A stretch of DNA of 64,000 bases from Cellulomonas marina. Its GTDB lineage: Bacteria > Actinomycetota > Actinomycetes > Actinomycetales > Cellulomonadaceae. Below, in pieces: positions 8,650-16,885 of this stretch; the stretch's first letter is position 1; every line of letters begins with the position of its first letter. The notes beneath the pieces are model-generated. The model was not told the origin of the DNA. It was given only the letters and a program-made list of their open reading frames with translations, and searched no databases. Both the position numbers and the translations under genes were made by a program. The DNA lies in NCBI RefSeq assembly GCF_900111925.1, contig NZ_FOKA01000009.1:113934-177933 (forward strand), given 5' to 3'.

Positions 8650-9227
8650 GGACGCACCCTGGCACCGCCGTCCGACACGTCCTCCGCGAGCCCGAGCTGC
8701 GCGAGCAACCAGGCGACGTGCTCATCGTGGATGCCGAGCTCGACCGCCCCCGTAGGTGTGGTGAGCTCGAGCACCGCCAGATTCGGCCAGACCGTCCAGT
8801 CCCGCGGGCCGGTCCACCGGCCGGTCCTCCGGGCTGCGAGGACGGGCAGGTCGAGGGGCCCGCCGGCGAGCACCCCGAACCCGGCCTCCGTCAGCCCCAG
8901 CCGACCGGGTCCGGGTCGAGCGGTGAGCGTCTGCCACCGCGGATGCAGGCCCCGGTGCGCGCGGCCGCGGTCGCGGACCACGACCTCGGCGTGACCACGA
9001 CGGACGCGGCGGCGCTGCAGCCGTCGCCGGGCGAGACCGCCGAGCGCCAGGCCGCCGAGGATGCCGAGCGCGCCGATCGCCGAGCTGAGGAAGGCGTCGA
9101 GCGGCGGCTCGCCGAACAGGGATCGCAGGCCCGTCCCCATGCCGCTCAGCAGTGCGACGGACACGACGAAGGTGATGACCTCGACCCGCCGACGCCCCGT
9201 CCTCGGGCGGAGGCGTGCGCCGATCAC
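8646..9227 (-). CDS. Hypothetical membrane-anchored protein
   Basis: A 193-residue protein with two N-terminal transmembrane segments (VITFVVSVALLSGMG; FLSSAIGALGILGGLALGGL), a strongly basic stretch, and a soluble C-terminal domain ending ELGIHDEHVAWLLAQLGLAED. It resembles in layout, and in that last motif, the protein at 14135-14665. The GTG at 9227 is chosen because it overlaps the upstream stop (GTGA). Function unknown. Confidence 0.6.
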   Translation of the reverse strand: MIGARLRPRTGRRRVEVITFVVSVALLSGMGTGLRSLFGEPPLDAFLSSAIGALGILGGLALGGLARRRLQRRRVRRGHAEVVVRDRGRAHRGLHPRWQTLTARPGPGRLGLTEAGFGVLAGGPLDLPVLAARRTGRWTGPRDWTVWPNLAVLELTTPTGAVELGIHDEHVAWLLAQLGLAEDVSDGGARVRP

Positions 9228-9571
9228 CGCGGCCAGCTGAGTCCCTGACGCCGGGCGCGCCGGCGCTCCAGCAGGACGAACGAGACCATGGACACCACCG
9301 CGGCCCCGATCAGGGCGAAGAGCCACCAGGGCGGGTCGTCGACGGCGCGCACCGCGAAGCCGGGCAGGGCGAGCACGACGGTGAGCACCAACGCCAGACG
9401 CGAGCTCGCCGGCATGTCCTTCCAGCGTGCGTGGTTCTGGTAGGAGGTGGGGTCCTTCGCCGCCGCGCGGCGGTCGTCCTGCTCCACCTCGGCGCGGAAC
9501 CGCCACATGCCGACCGCCATCACCGCCAGCACCGCGCCGATGAGCACGGTCGCGATCACCAGACCGGTCAT
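9224..9571 (-). CDS. Hypothetical membrane protein, 115 aa
   Basis: Three hydrophobic segments: MTGLVIATVLIGAVLAVMAV, LALVLTVVLALPGFAVRAV and WWLFALIGAAVVSMVSFVLL. A charged loop (FRAEVEQDDRRAAAKDPTSYQNHARWKD) lies between the first two. No family recognised. The ATG at 9571 overlaps the stop of the 35-residue gene upstream, and its own stop overlaps the next start. Confidence 0.6.
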   Translation of the reverse strand: MTGLVIATVLIGAVLAVMAVGMWRFRAEVEQDDRRAAAKDPTSYQNHARWKDMPASSRLALVLTVVLALPGFAVRAVDDPPWWLFALIGAAVVSMVSFVLLERRRARRQGLSWPR

Positions 9572-9675
9572 CGCCGGTTCCTCCGGGCGTACAGCACGGC
9601 GGCGATCACCACGACGACCATCACACCGATGAGTCCCACCGTGGGGGACAGGCTGCCCCCGGCCGTACCGGACAT
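9568..9675 (-). CDS. Small single-span membrane protein, 35 aa
   Basis: Begins MSGTAGGSLSPTVG, continues as one hydrophobic helix (LIGVMVVVVIAAVLYA) and ends RRNRR, so it should sit in the membrane with its C-terminus inside. It is the first gene of the four-gene overlapping operon, which is the main reason to believe it is translated. No Shine-Dalgarno site is obvious. Confidence 0.5.
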   Translation of the reverse strand: MSGTAGGSLSPTVGLIGVMVVVVIAAVLYARRNRR

Positions 9676-9846
9676 CGTTCGTGCCCTTCCCTCGACGAGC
9701 CGGCACGACACCGTGCTGGTCGTCGTCTTCCTACCGTGACGGGCGTCGCAGCGCACTGCGTGAGCTACCCCTCGCCAGCGGCCGCCGACGTGCCGGACAG
9801 GCGAGCCAGACCGAGCCAAGAGGACCGCCGCCGCATCGGGCCGGCG

Positions 9847-10035
9847 TCAGGTGCCGATGTCGCGCCGGTCGAAGCCGAGGGCACCTAGGACGTAGGCCAC
9901 GAGGGCGAGGCCGTACAGCAGGAGCTGGGGCGACGTGCCCGTGAAGCCGTGCCGCAGCGGCTCCGAGCCGTAGGCCCAGTGGAAGGCGGACACGTCCCGG
10001 AGCCAGGGCAGCGCCGCGATGTCGCTGAGCACGAC
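9847..10035 (-). pseudogene. Remnant of an ABC-2 type transporter permease (C-terminal end only)
   Basis: The minus-strand frame reads about 60 residues that look like the last helix of an ABC-2 permease: PWLRDVSAFHWAYGSEPLRH, a hydrophobic segment (LLLYGLALVAYVLGALGF), then DRRDIGT and a stop. The rest of the permease and its ATPase are absent; upstream the frame turns into non-homologous sequence. I read it as decay after deletion. The remainder of 9676-10207 shows no other gene. Confidence 0.6.
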
Positions 10036-10207
10036 GGCTGCGTGCGGCTGCTGCCCGTCCGAGGAGTCTACGGGGAGTCCCCGGGGGGCGGATGTGCTCG
10101 GTGTGCGAACCGGTGTGCTCGTCGTGCACGGGTCGACGTCGGCGCCCTCGTGGGAGCGCACCCACCGTCGGGACCATGAGGCGTTGGCTGCCCGTGGAGG
10201 TGTCGAC

Positions 10208-11172
10208 ATGACGGTCAACTGGAGCGCGTCGCACGTGGAGGCCGACGTGCGCGCGGAGGCGCTGCGCGAGACGGTCCGCCGGGCGGTCGTGCGCGTGGAG
10301 CTGGACCTCCCGCAGCGCCCCGAGCAGGTCCGCGCCGAGCTCTCGCTGACGGACCTGGGGCGGGTCCAGCTGTGCTCGGTCGCCGCGATGCCGACGACGG
10401 TGACACGGACGGCGCGCGCGGCACGCGAGGACGAGGAGCCCGCGCTCTTCCTGACGCTGCAGGGCGGGCGGGGCTCGCTGATGGTCCAGCACGGCCGCCA
10501 CGCGGTCCTGGAGCCGGGGCAGTTCGCGGTGTACACGACGACCTCGCCCTACTCGCTGCTGTTCGACAGGGCGTGCAGGCGCACTTCTTCCGGTTCCCGC
10601 TGCGGGACCTCGCGCTCCCGGACGCGGTCGTCCGGAAGGTGTCGGCGCGCACGTTCGACGCCTCGGAGCCCCTGGCCGGGCTGGTCGCCTCGTACCTGCC
10701 ACGGGTGGCGGTCAGCCCCGAGCTGCGCGACCTGGCGGTCGCGGACTCGCTGGCCCAGCCGACGGTCGAGCTGGTGCGCGCGGCCCTGCTGGCCGGCGCC
10801 GGGGAGGACCGGCGGACCAGGGACGCGCTGGAGCCGACCCTGGCGGCGCGGATCCTGGAGCACGTGCGGCGGCACCTGGGCGACCCGGACCTCGGCCCGG
10901 CCGGCATCGCGGCCGAACACCACATCTCGGTGCGGCACCTGTACGGGGTGCTGGCGGCCGCCGACGTCAGCCTCGGGAAGTGGATCCGGTCGGCCCGCCT
11001 CGAGGCGTGCCGGCGGGACCTCGCCGCGACGGCGGGAGCGGAGGGCCGGACGACCATCGCCGCGGTGGCCCGTCGGTGGGGGTTCGTCGACGCCTCCCAC
11101 TTCAGCCGGGTCTTCCGCCAGGAGTACGGCATGTCGCCGCGGCAGTGGCGGGAGCTCCGAGCCCGGCGGTGA
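10208..11172 (+). pseudogene. AraC-family regulator interrupted by a one-base frameshift
   Basis: The first 121 codons from ATG 10208 (GGAGG at 10196-10200) encode an AraC-type ligand domain ending SPYSLLFDR. At 10569-10571 the frame must shift: with one extra G the protein continues GVQAHFFRFPL and on to a full helix-turn-helix domain (IAAEHHISVRHLYGVLAAADVSLGKWI; AAVARRWGFVDASHFSRVFRQEYG). Read without the shift, the first frame runs into low-complexity sequence. Either the gene is broken or a G was missed in a homopolymer; all other codons are intact, which favours a recent event or a sequencing error. No target operon is evident. Confidence 0.8.
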
Positions 11173-11179
11173 GGCGCCG

Positions 11180-11214
11180 AGCAGGGCCGCAGCGGCGCCG
11201 GCTGCGGCCCTGCT
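11180..11214. terminator. Bidirectional hairpin terminator
   Basis: A perfect 14-bp inverted repeat (11180-11193 and 11201-11214) with a 7-base loop. It separates the convergent AraC gene and the DUF4396 gene and should stop transcription from both sides. Confidence 0.75.
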
Positions 11215-11231
11215 GCCCTGTCCCGTCGGGG

Positions 11232-11705
11232 TCAGGTGTGGTGCCCCCCGGCGTGCGGCACCAGCGCGTGGCCGCGACCCCGCGCGATGAGCAGGGCGTT
11301 GACGGGCAGGGTGACGACGAACGCGACGGCCAGGGCCACGGCCATGGCACCCCAGAACAGGGCCGTGGTCGGTCCCGCCGTGAGGCCGCCCGGGAGGACC
11401 GCGAGGACCAGGTTGTCGACGAGCTCCATCACGCTGATCGAGACCACCTCCGCCGCCGCGGCCACGCGGACGGCTCGTCGCCAGGGCAGTCCCAGGCGTG
11501 CGATCCGCACTGTGGCCAGCGCGATGCCGGCCACGAACGCCAGCGCCACGGACAGGGCGATCGTCGCGACCGGCGACCAGCCGGCGCCCTGCCCGATCGC
11601 CATGCCGGTCACCTCGCCGATCGTGCAGCCGAGCAGGCAGTGCAGCGTCGCCGAGCGGGCGGCGGTCCAGTCGGGTGCAGGACCCCGGACGGCGGTGCCG
11701 GCCAC
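11232..11705 (-). CDS. DUF4396 domain membrane protein
   Basis: A 157-residue protein with four hydrophobic segments. The family signature HCLLGCTIGEVTGMAIG is near residue 23 and contains the conserved cysteines and glutamate; a second acidic segment is SVMELVDNLV. The C-terminus is histidine-rich (HALVPHAGGHHT), which with the cysteines hints at metal binding, though the family has no settled function. It lies three bases downstream of the alpha/beta hydrolase gene and is probably co-transcribed with it. Confidence 0.8.
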   Translation of the reverse strand: MAGTAVRGPAPDWTAARSATLHCLLGCTIGEVTGMAIGQGAGWSPVATIALSVALAFVAGIALATVRIARLGLPWRRAVRVAAAAEVVSISVMELVDNLVLAVLPGGLTAGPTTALFWGAMAVALAVAFVVTLPVNALLIARGRGHALVPHAGGHHT

Positions 11706-11708
11706 GGC

Positions 11709-12578
11709 TCAGGCCTCCGCGGCGACGCCGGCGCCAGCGACCAGGTGGGTCCGGACGAACTGCAGGGCGGTGTCGGCGACCTCCCGCCAGCCGTGGTCGA
11801 TCGTCAGCGAGTGCCCCCGCCCGGCGAGCTCGACGAACTCCGTCGGCGACGGGTTGCGACGCTGCCGGACGAACGCGGCGTGGGCGACCGCGTGCGGGAT
11901 GGTGTGGTCCTTCTCCCCGGACACGATCAGCAGCGGGCCCCGGTCGGGCGCCGCGACGTCCAGCTTCGTCTCGCTGAAGGGGTTCAGGTTCGCCGCCACG
12001 GCCTGGAAGATCGGGACGCCGGCGGCGGCGACGTGGAACTCGTCGTAGAGCGCGCGGGCCTCGTCCTCCTCCAGGGCGTTGGCCCAGCCGTACCGGTACT
12101 GCTCGAAGGTGAGGGTGACCGCCCGGTGCAGGTTCGCCGGGTTGCCTACGACCGCGGCGCTGGAGCGCAGCGAGGAGACCGGCACCGGGAGCACCCCGCG
12201 GAACGGGGCCGGGACTATCGCCACCGTGGCAGCGCTGACGCCCTGCGCCGCGAGCTTCTGCACGACGAGACCGCCGAAGGAGTGCCCGACCAGCGCGGGG
12301 CGTCCCGACAGGGCCGCGACCGCCTCGACGTAGTGGTCGGTGACCTCGCCGACCATCTTGTCCGTGAAGACCTCGGGGTGGGCGCGCGCCTCCTCGACGG
12401 TGGCCGGGTCGTCGGGCCACCCGGGCGCGATGGTCGCGTACCCGGCGGCCTCGTAGACGGCGCGCCACCGGTCCCAGCTGCTCGAGAGCAGCCACAGCCC
12501 GCGCACCAGCACGATGCACGGCCGCCCGGAGGCGTTGGCGCGGTCGATGTCGTCATGTTCCTGCGCAGTGAGTCCCAT
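11709..12578 (-). CDS. Alpha/beta hydrolase
   Basis: A 289-residue cytoplasmic hydrolase. The nucleophile elbow is GHSFGG (about residue 100), the acid is likely D in SGEKDHTIP, and the histidine is in GRGHSLTIDHGW. An RGLWLLSSSWDRW stretch replaces the common HG oxyanion loop. The ATG at 12578 was chosen because homology-like sequence begins right after it; the region upstream is low-complexity. It could be an esterase or haloperoxidase-like enzyme; substrate unknown. Confidence 0.8.
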   Translation of the reverse strand: MGLTAQEHDDIDRANASGRPCIVLVRGLWLLSSSWDRWRAVYEAAGYATIAPGWPDDPATVEEARAHPEVFTDKMVGEVTDHYVEAVAALSGRPALVGHSFGGLVVQKLAAQGVSAATVAIVPAPFRGVLPVPVSSLRSSAAVVGNPANLHRAVTLTFEQYRYGWANALEEDEARALYDEFHVAAAGVPIFQAVAANLNPFSETKLDVAAPDRGPLLIVSGEKDHTIPHAVAHAAFVRQRRNPSPTEFVELAGRGHSLTIDHGWREVADTALQFVRTHLVAGAGVAAEA

Positions 12579-12735
12579 GCCGGCGGACCCAGGAACGGCC
12601 GCCGACGGGCGGTGGTCCCCCTGTGCGGAGCGGTGTGCCGCTCGTGCACACCGCTCCTGGCAGTGCGTCGTCCTCGCCGACGCGGGGACGGGGGCCGGTC
12701 GTCGTCGGCTCCCCGTCCTCACGTGTCCTGCGGTG

Positions 12736-13587
12736 TCAGCGCGTCGTGGGCACCGCGATGTCGACGACGGCCGGGCGCGTCCCGATCGTGCCCGTGGAGC
12801 CCGGGACCACCGCGCCGGTCGTCAGGTCCACGACGGACAGGGTCGCGCGGCCGCGGTCGACGACGGAGACCAGCGCGGTGTTCGACGTGCCGCGCGTGGC
12901 GATGTCGAAGCCGACCTCCGCGCCCACGGGGAGCCCGAGCCCGTCGCCGACCGGCACGAGGCCGCCCGCGTTCGGCGGGTCCTGCAGCAGCAGGGCGTCG
13001 TCGGCGGCCGAGATGTCGTAGAGCCTGGTGCCGGTGGCCGCGTCGGTGTCGCTGTTCGTGTAGGCCGCCCCGACGACCTGGCGCCCGCCCGGGGTGAGGG
13101 CACCGTCGACGAACGTGGTCCCGGTGGCACCCGCGGCGCGGTCGGACAGCAGGATGCGCAGGTTCTGGTCGGCATCGCTCACGACGCGCAGCGCGTCAGC
13201 GGCCGGGTTGAGGTCGACCCCGAAGGCCCCGCCGGCCAGCAGGACCTGCGTGCCGTCCAGGCCGAGCAGCGGGGTGGACGAGGGGACCGCACCCGTGCTG
13301 TCGTCGATGACGACGAGGCGGCCGGCACCGTCGTCGCCGCGCACGACCCCGACGAGCCCGCCCGTGGCGGGGCGGTAGTCGATGCCGAGCAGCTCGCCCT
13401 TCAGGCCGGTCACCTTGACCGTGCTCGTGACGTGCTCGGGCGATCCGGCCAGGAACGTGACGAGCCGGCCGTTCTGTGTCAGGCCGGTCACCTCGATCCC
13501 CTCGTGCGCGGCCTGGGCGGGGCCGGCAGCCAGGACCCCGACGAGCAGGGCACCGGCGAGGGACAGGGCGGGGACGGTCGGGCGCAT
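12736..13587 (-). CDS. Secreted DUF4394 beta-propeller-like protein
   Basis: A 283-residue exported protein. It has a clear Sec signal peptide (MRPTVPALSLAGALLVGVLAAGPAQA, cleavage after AQA) followed by repeated beta-strand units such as LLGIDYRPATGGLVGVV and GVDLNPAADALRVVSDADQNLRI, the hallmark of DUF4394. GGAGG precedes the ATG at 13587. The role is unknown; such proteins are thought to be extracellular propellers. The protein at 15822-16745 is a second predicted secreted propeller nearby. Confidence 0.85.
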   Translation of the reverse strand: MRPTVPALSLAGALLVGVLAAGPAQAAHEGIEVTGLTQNGRLVTFLAGSPEHVTSTVKVTGLKGELLGIDYRPATGGLVGVVRGDDGAGRLVVIDDSTGAVPSSTPLLGLDGTQVLLAGGAFGVDLNPAADALRVVSDADQNLRILLSDRAAGATGTTFVDGALTPGGRQVVGAAYTNSDTDAATGTRLYDISAADDALLLQDPPNAGGLVPVGDGLGLPVGAEVGFDIATRGTSNTALVSVVDRGRATLSVVDLTTGAVVPGSTGTIGTRPAVVDIAVPTTR

Positions 13588-13724
13588 GGCGAACCTCCGG
13601 GTCGTGCCGGCCGTCGTCGGCCGGCGGGGGTGCGCAGCAGGTGCTGCCGGCCCTGGTTCGGAGCACCGACCGGGACGGATGGGACGAACGGCGCGCAGGT
13701 CGACGAGGTGCCGGGCGTCGCGAG

Positions 13725-14066
13725 CTAACTCTCCGGGTCGTGCTGGAAGGCGCGGACCTCCTGCGCGCAGCGGCAGGAGGCGGCGATCTTCGCGGCCCAC
13801 TTCAGCGCCGCGTCGTAGGACGGCAGCTCGAGGACGGTGTAGCCGCCCTCGAGGCGCTGCGTCTGCGGGTAGGTCCCCGGCGTGACGGTGCCGTCGGCAG
13901 CGACCATCACGGGCGGGATGCTCTCGTCGATGCCACCGCCGAAGACCCAGACGCCGGCCTCCTTCGCCTCGCGGACCACCGCGTGCGAGGCGTCGACGAC
14001 CGCTTGGAACTCGCCGTCGGGGATGTCCATCTCTCCGCTCGGGAACGAGATCAGGTACTTCGTCAT
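13725..14066 (-). CDS. YciI-like (DGPF) domain protein
   Basis: A 113-residue single-domain protein of the YCII/DGPF type (MTKYLISFPSGEMD; GGGIDESIPPVMVAADGTVTPG; GGYTVLELPSYDAALKWAAKIAASC). In actinobacteria these proteins often sit beside sigma factors, but none is here. It ends with a short Cys-containing tail (CRCAQEVRAF). A GAGGAG site precedes the ATG at 14066. Biochemical role unknown. Confidence 0.8.
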   Translation of the reverse strand: MTKYLISFPSGEMDIPDGEFQAVVDASHAVVREAKEAGVWVFGGGIDESIPPVMVAADGTVTPGTYPQTQRLEGGYTVLELPSYDAALKWAAKIAASCRCAQEVRAFQHDPES

Positions 14067-14134
14067 CGGCGGTGCTCCTCGCGACGGTGTCCGGCGCCAC
14101 CCATGGTGTCGTCGGGAGCGGCCTTGGTGCCAGG

Positions 14135-14665
14135 TCAGCGGCCGTCCTCGTCGTGCGGCATGTCGGCGAGCCCGTCCTGCAGCCACGGCACGTGCTCGGC
14201 CTCGAGGCCGACCGCCACGAGCCCGTCGTCGTCGGCGAGGAGCAGGGCCCGCGGCCGGGTCGTGACGAGACGGATCGACAGCGGCACGGGGGACGTGTCG
14301 GGTGTGATCGACCGGGCGCTCACGGTGAAGGGCAGCGCCGACGGCCCGCCCAGCGGGGAGATGCGGACCGAGCCCCGCTGCCGGCGGAGCTCCGCGCTCT
14401 GCCAGGTCGTCGTGAGGCGCGAGTGGCTGCCGTCGGGCGTCCTGACCCAGGCGGCGACGTACCCGTCGACGTCGCGGTGGTGGACCGCCTCCCGGCGCCC
14501 CAGCCGTCGCATCACCGTGGCGTAGACGACCATGACCAGGGCGACGGCCACCGCGCTGAGGAGGGCTGCCGTCAGCGGCTCCCCACGGAGCAGGTCGAAG
14601 GCCGTCAGGAGCGCGACGACTCCGAGGAGCGGTCCGGCGGCGCGCGGCCACCGCCGACGTCTCAT
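14135..14665 (-). CDS. Hypothetical membrane-anchored protein
   Basis: A 176-residue protein with two N-terminal membrane spans (AAGPLLGVVALLTAFDLL; LTAALLSAVAVALVMVVYATVM), a basic linker, and a soluble beta-rich domain ending LVAVGLEAEHVPWLQDGLADMP. The layout and the EHVxWL ending recall the protein at 8646-9227, so the two may be distant paralogues. It overlaps the upstream flavoprotein gene by four bases (ATGA). No function assigned. Confidence 0.65.
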   Translation of the reverse strand: MRRRRWPRAAGPLLGVVALLTAFDLLRGEPLTAALLSAVAVALVMVVYATVMRRLGRREAVHHRDVDGYVAAWVRTPDGSHSRLTTTWQSAELRRQRGSVRISPLGGPSALPFTVSARSITPDTSPVPLSIRLVTTRPRALLLADDDGLVAVGLEAEHVPWLQDGLADMPHDEDGR

Positions 14666-15807
14666 CCCGCCGGTCCTGGCAGGACGGCGCGCACGATCGC
14701 CGTGAGGGTGCGTCGCGTCAGGCGGCCTTCTGCCAGGGCCAGCTCGACGAGGTCGTCGAAGACGTGCTGGTCGCGGGCGGCGGCGCGGACAGCGGCGCGC
14801 AGGAGCGGTGGGGCGGCGACGAGACGCGCGGCTGCGGCGGTGTCACGGGCGTGCGCGGCCAGGAGGCGACGGAGCTCGCGGCGGTACGGGCGCGCCGGGG
14901 CGTGCGGGGACGTCGCGGCGGCGCGGCCCGCGGCGGCGCCGCTCATCAGCGCGTAGGCGATGCCCTCACCGCTGACGGGGTTGACGAGGGCGGCGGCGTC
15001 GCCGGCCAGCAGCACGCGGCCCGACGACGGGTGGCGCAGCCGTGCCGGCATGAGGGGGAGGTGGGCGCCCCGCCAGTCGCAGGCGTCGTCGGTCCTGCCC
15101 GGGAGGAGGTCGGCGGCGCGGGCGACGAGCTGCGCGCGCCCCGGGGCCGGCACGGGTGCGCCGCGCCGGCCGGAGGCCAGCAGCTCGCCGTAGCCGACGT
15201 TGCTCAGGCCGTCGCCACGGTCGAAGGCCCAGGCGTAGGACAGCGAACGGCCCGGGACGAACCGGATGATTTGGCGGCCCTCCTGGCCCGGCGGCGTCGG
15301 GGCGTAGGCGCGGACGGCGAGCGCGCGCCGATGGTGCCCCGGCGGCGCCAGCGCTGACCGGATCGCCGAGTGCACCCCGTCCGCCCCGACGACGACCCGC
15401 GCGCGGACGGTCTCGTCGAGCACCACGCTCCCCGGGGTCGTGCGGACGGCGCGCACGCGGTGGCGGCGCAGGACCGCCCCGGCGTCGACGGCCGCGGCGA
15501 CGAGACGGGTGTCGAGCACGCGCCGCGGCACCACCCACGCCGGGCGGGCCATCTCGCGGTCGACGACCGCGTCGCCCGCCTCCAGCCGCAGGTGTGTCAC
15601 GGTGTGCCGGTCGTCGAGCAGGCCGGTGACCCCGAGGTCGGCGAGGACGTCCAGCGCGTGCGGGGCGATGCCGTCGCCGCACGCCTTGTCGCGCGGGAAG
15701 TCCGCACGGTCGAGCAGCAGCACGCGCGCGCCGGGGCGGGCACGCAGAGCGCCCAGCGCGGCGGCGGCCCCCGCCGGGCCCGCCCCGACGACGACGAGGT
15801 CCCACAC
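14662..15807 (-). CDS. Geranylgeranyl-reductase-family FAD oxidoreductase
   Basis: A 381-residue flavoprotein. The N-terminal dinucleotide fold is VVVGAGPAGAAAALGAL, followed by the family's DKACGDGIAPHALDVL motif and the FAD motif GRVLLAGDAAALVNPVSGEGI late in the protein. Relatives saturate prenyl chains of menaquinone, lipids or carotenoids. GTG at 15807 is the only sensible start; a stop lies just upstream in frame. It follows the SMP-30-like gene by 14 bases and overlaps the small membrane-protein gene after it, so the three probably share a transcript. The substrate cannot be told from sequence. Confidence 0.85.
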   Translation of the reverse strand: MWDLVVVGAGPAGAAAALGALRARPGARVLLLDRADFPRDKACGDGIAPHALDVLADLGVTGLLDDRHTVTHLRLEAGDAVVDREMARPAWVVPRRVLDTRLVAAAVDAGAVLRRHRVRAVRTTPGSVVLDETVRARVVVGADGVHSAIRSALAPPGHHRRALAVRAYAPTPPGQEGRQIIRFVPGRSLSYAWAFDRGDGLSNVGYGELLASGRRGAPVPAPGRAQLVARAADLLPGRTDDACDWRGAHLPLMPARLRHPSSGRVLLAGDAAALVNPVSGEGIAYALMSGAAAGRAAATSPHAPARPYRRELRRLLAAHARDTAAAARLVAAPPLLRAAVRAAARDQHVFDDLVELALAEGRLTRRTLTAIVRAVLPGPAG

Positions 15808-15821
15808 GTCAGCCCCGCACG

Positions 15822-16745
15822 TCAGCGCAGCGCCACCTGGACGACGTCGTAGTCGACGTCCGGCCCGGGCGGCGTGCCGAAACGGGCGTTGACCGCCCAC
15901 AGCCGTCCGGCGGCGAAGGCGATGGTCGTGGGCACGCGGAAGTCGGGGTCGGTGAGCACCGGACCGACTGTCCCGGTGCGCAGGTCGGCCGACAGCCGCA
16001 CCGGCGCGACCTGGTCGAGCTGGTTCTGCACGACGTACAGCGTGCGCCCGCGCAGCTCCAGGCCGTCGCCGTTGACGACCGTCGCGCCGCCGAGGTCCAC
16101 GGTCGTGGCGGCGCCGGTGGTCGGGTCGACCGAGAACAGCAGGCCCGTGGCGGACTGCACGACGACCAGCCGGCCCTCCGGCGTGGCCACGATGCCGTTG
16201 GCGTTGAAGCCGTCGACGTAGACGAGGTCCCCGGTCAGGGGCAGCGTCGTGGCGGCTCCCTCGTCGGGCAGGGCTCCGCCCGCGCCCAGCGGCACGACCG
16301 CGAGCTGCGGGACCACCGAGTCCGTGACGTAGACCGTGCCGTCGGTGATGGCGACGTCGTTGAGGAAGCCCGCTCCCGGGAAGGAGTAGAGGGCCAGGAG
16401 CTCGCCCGACGAGGCGTCGTACGCACGGACCTCGCCGCTGGCGCCGCCCGCCATCCACAGCCGGTCGCGGCCTGCCTCGTACAGCACGCCCACCGCGGGA
16501 GCCCCCGCGCCCTCGACGAGCACCGCGCCCTCACCCGTGCGCAGGTCGCCGCGGTAGAGCGACCCGTCCGCGAGGGAGCCGACGTAGAAGGTCGTGCCGG
16601 GGCCGGCGTCGATGCCCTCCGGCTGGAAGCCGAGCGGCAGGGCGACGCGCTGGGGGAACGTCTCCGGCGGCGCGGCGGCCGCGCCGGTCGGGACCGTGGC
16701 CACCAGGGCCAGGACGAGGGTGACGAGCAGGGGTCGCACGCGCAT
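15822..16745 (-). CDS. Secreted SMP-30/gluconolactonase-like beta-propeller protein
   Basis: A 307-residue exported protein with a signal peptide (MRVRPLLVTLVLALVATVPTGAAAA). The mature part shows six-bladed-propeller repeats (FYVGSLADGSLYRGDL; NDVAITDGTVYVTDS; NANGIVATPEGRLVVVQSATG; GDGLELRGRTLYVVQNQLDQ) like SMP-30/strictosidine-synthase folds. The second and third repeats contain the Asn/Asp residues that usually hold calcium. The site GGAGAGG precedes ATG 16745. It may be a lactonase, but activity is not established by motif alone. Confidence 0.8.
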   Translation of the reverse strand: MRVRPLLVTLVLALVATVPTGAAAAPPETFPQRVALPLGFQPEGIDAGPGTTFYVGSLADGSLYRGDLRTGEGAVLVEGAGAPAVGVLYEAGRDRLWMAGGASGEVRAYDASSGELLALYSFPGAGFLNDVAITDGTVYVTDSVVPQLAVVPLGAGGALPDEGAATTLPLTGDLVYVDGFNANGIVATPEGRLVVVQSATGLLFSVDPTTGAATTVDLGGATVVNGDGLELRGRTLYVVQNQLDQVAPVRLSADLRTGTVGPVLTDPDFRVPTTIAFAAGRLWAVNARFGTPPGPDVDYDVVQVALR

Positions 16746-16885
16746 GACGGGCCTCTCCATCGACGACAGCTCCGGCGGGCACGAGTGTGGCGGAGGGGTC
16801 CGACACGTGCGCGGGCGACGTCGTCGTCGTCCACAGGGACGGACGCGCCGCGGGGCCGTCACCCGCCCGTCGGTAGGCTGCCCCC

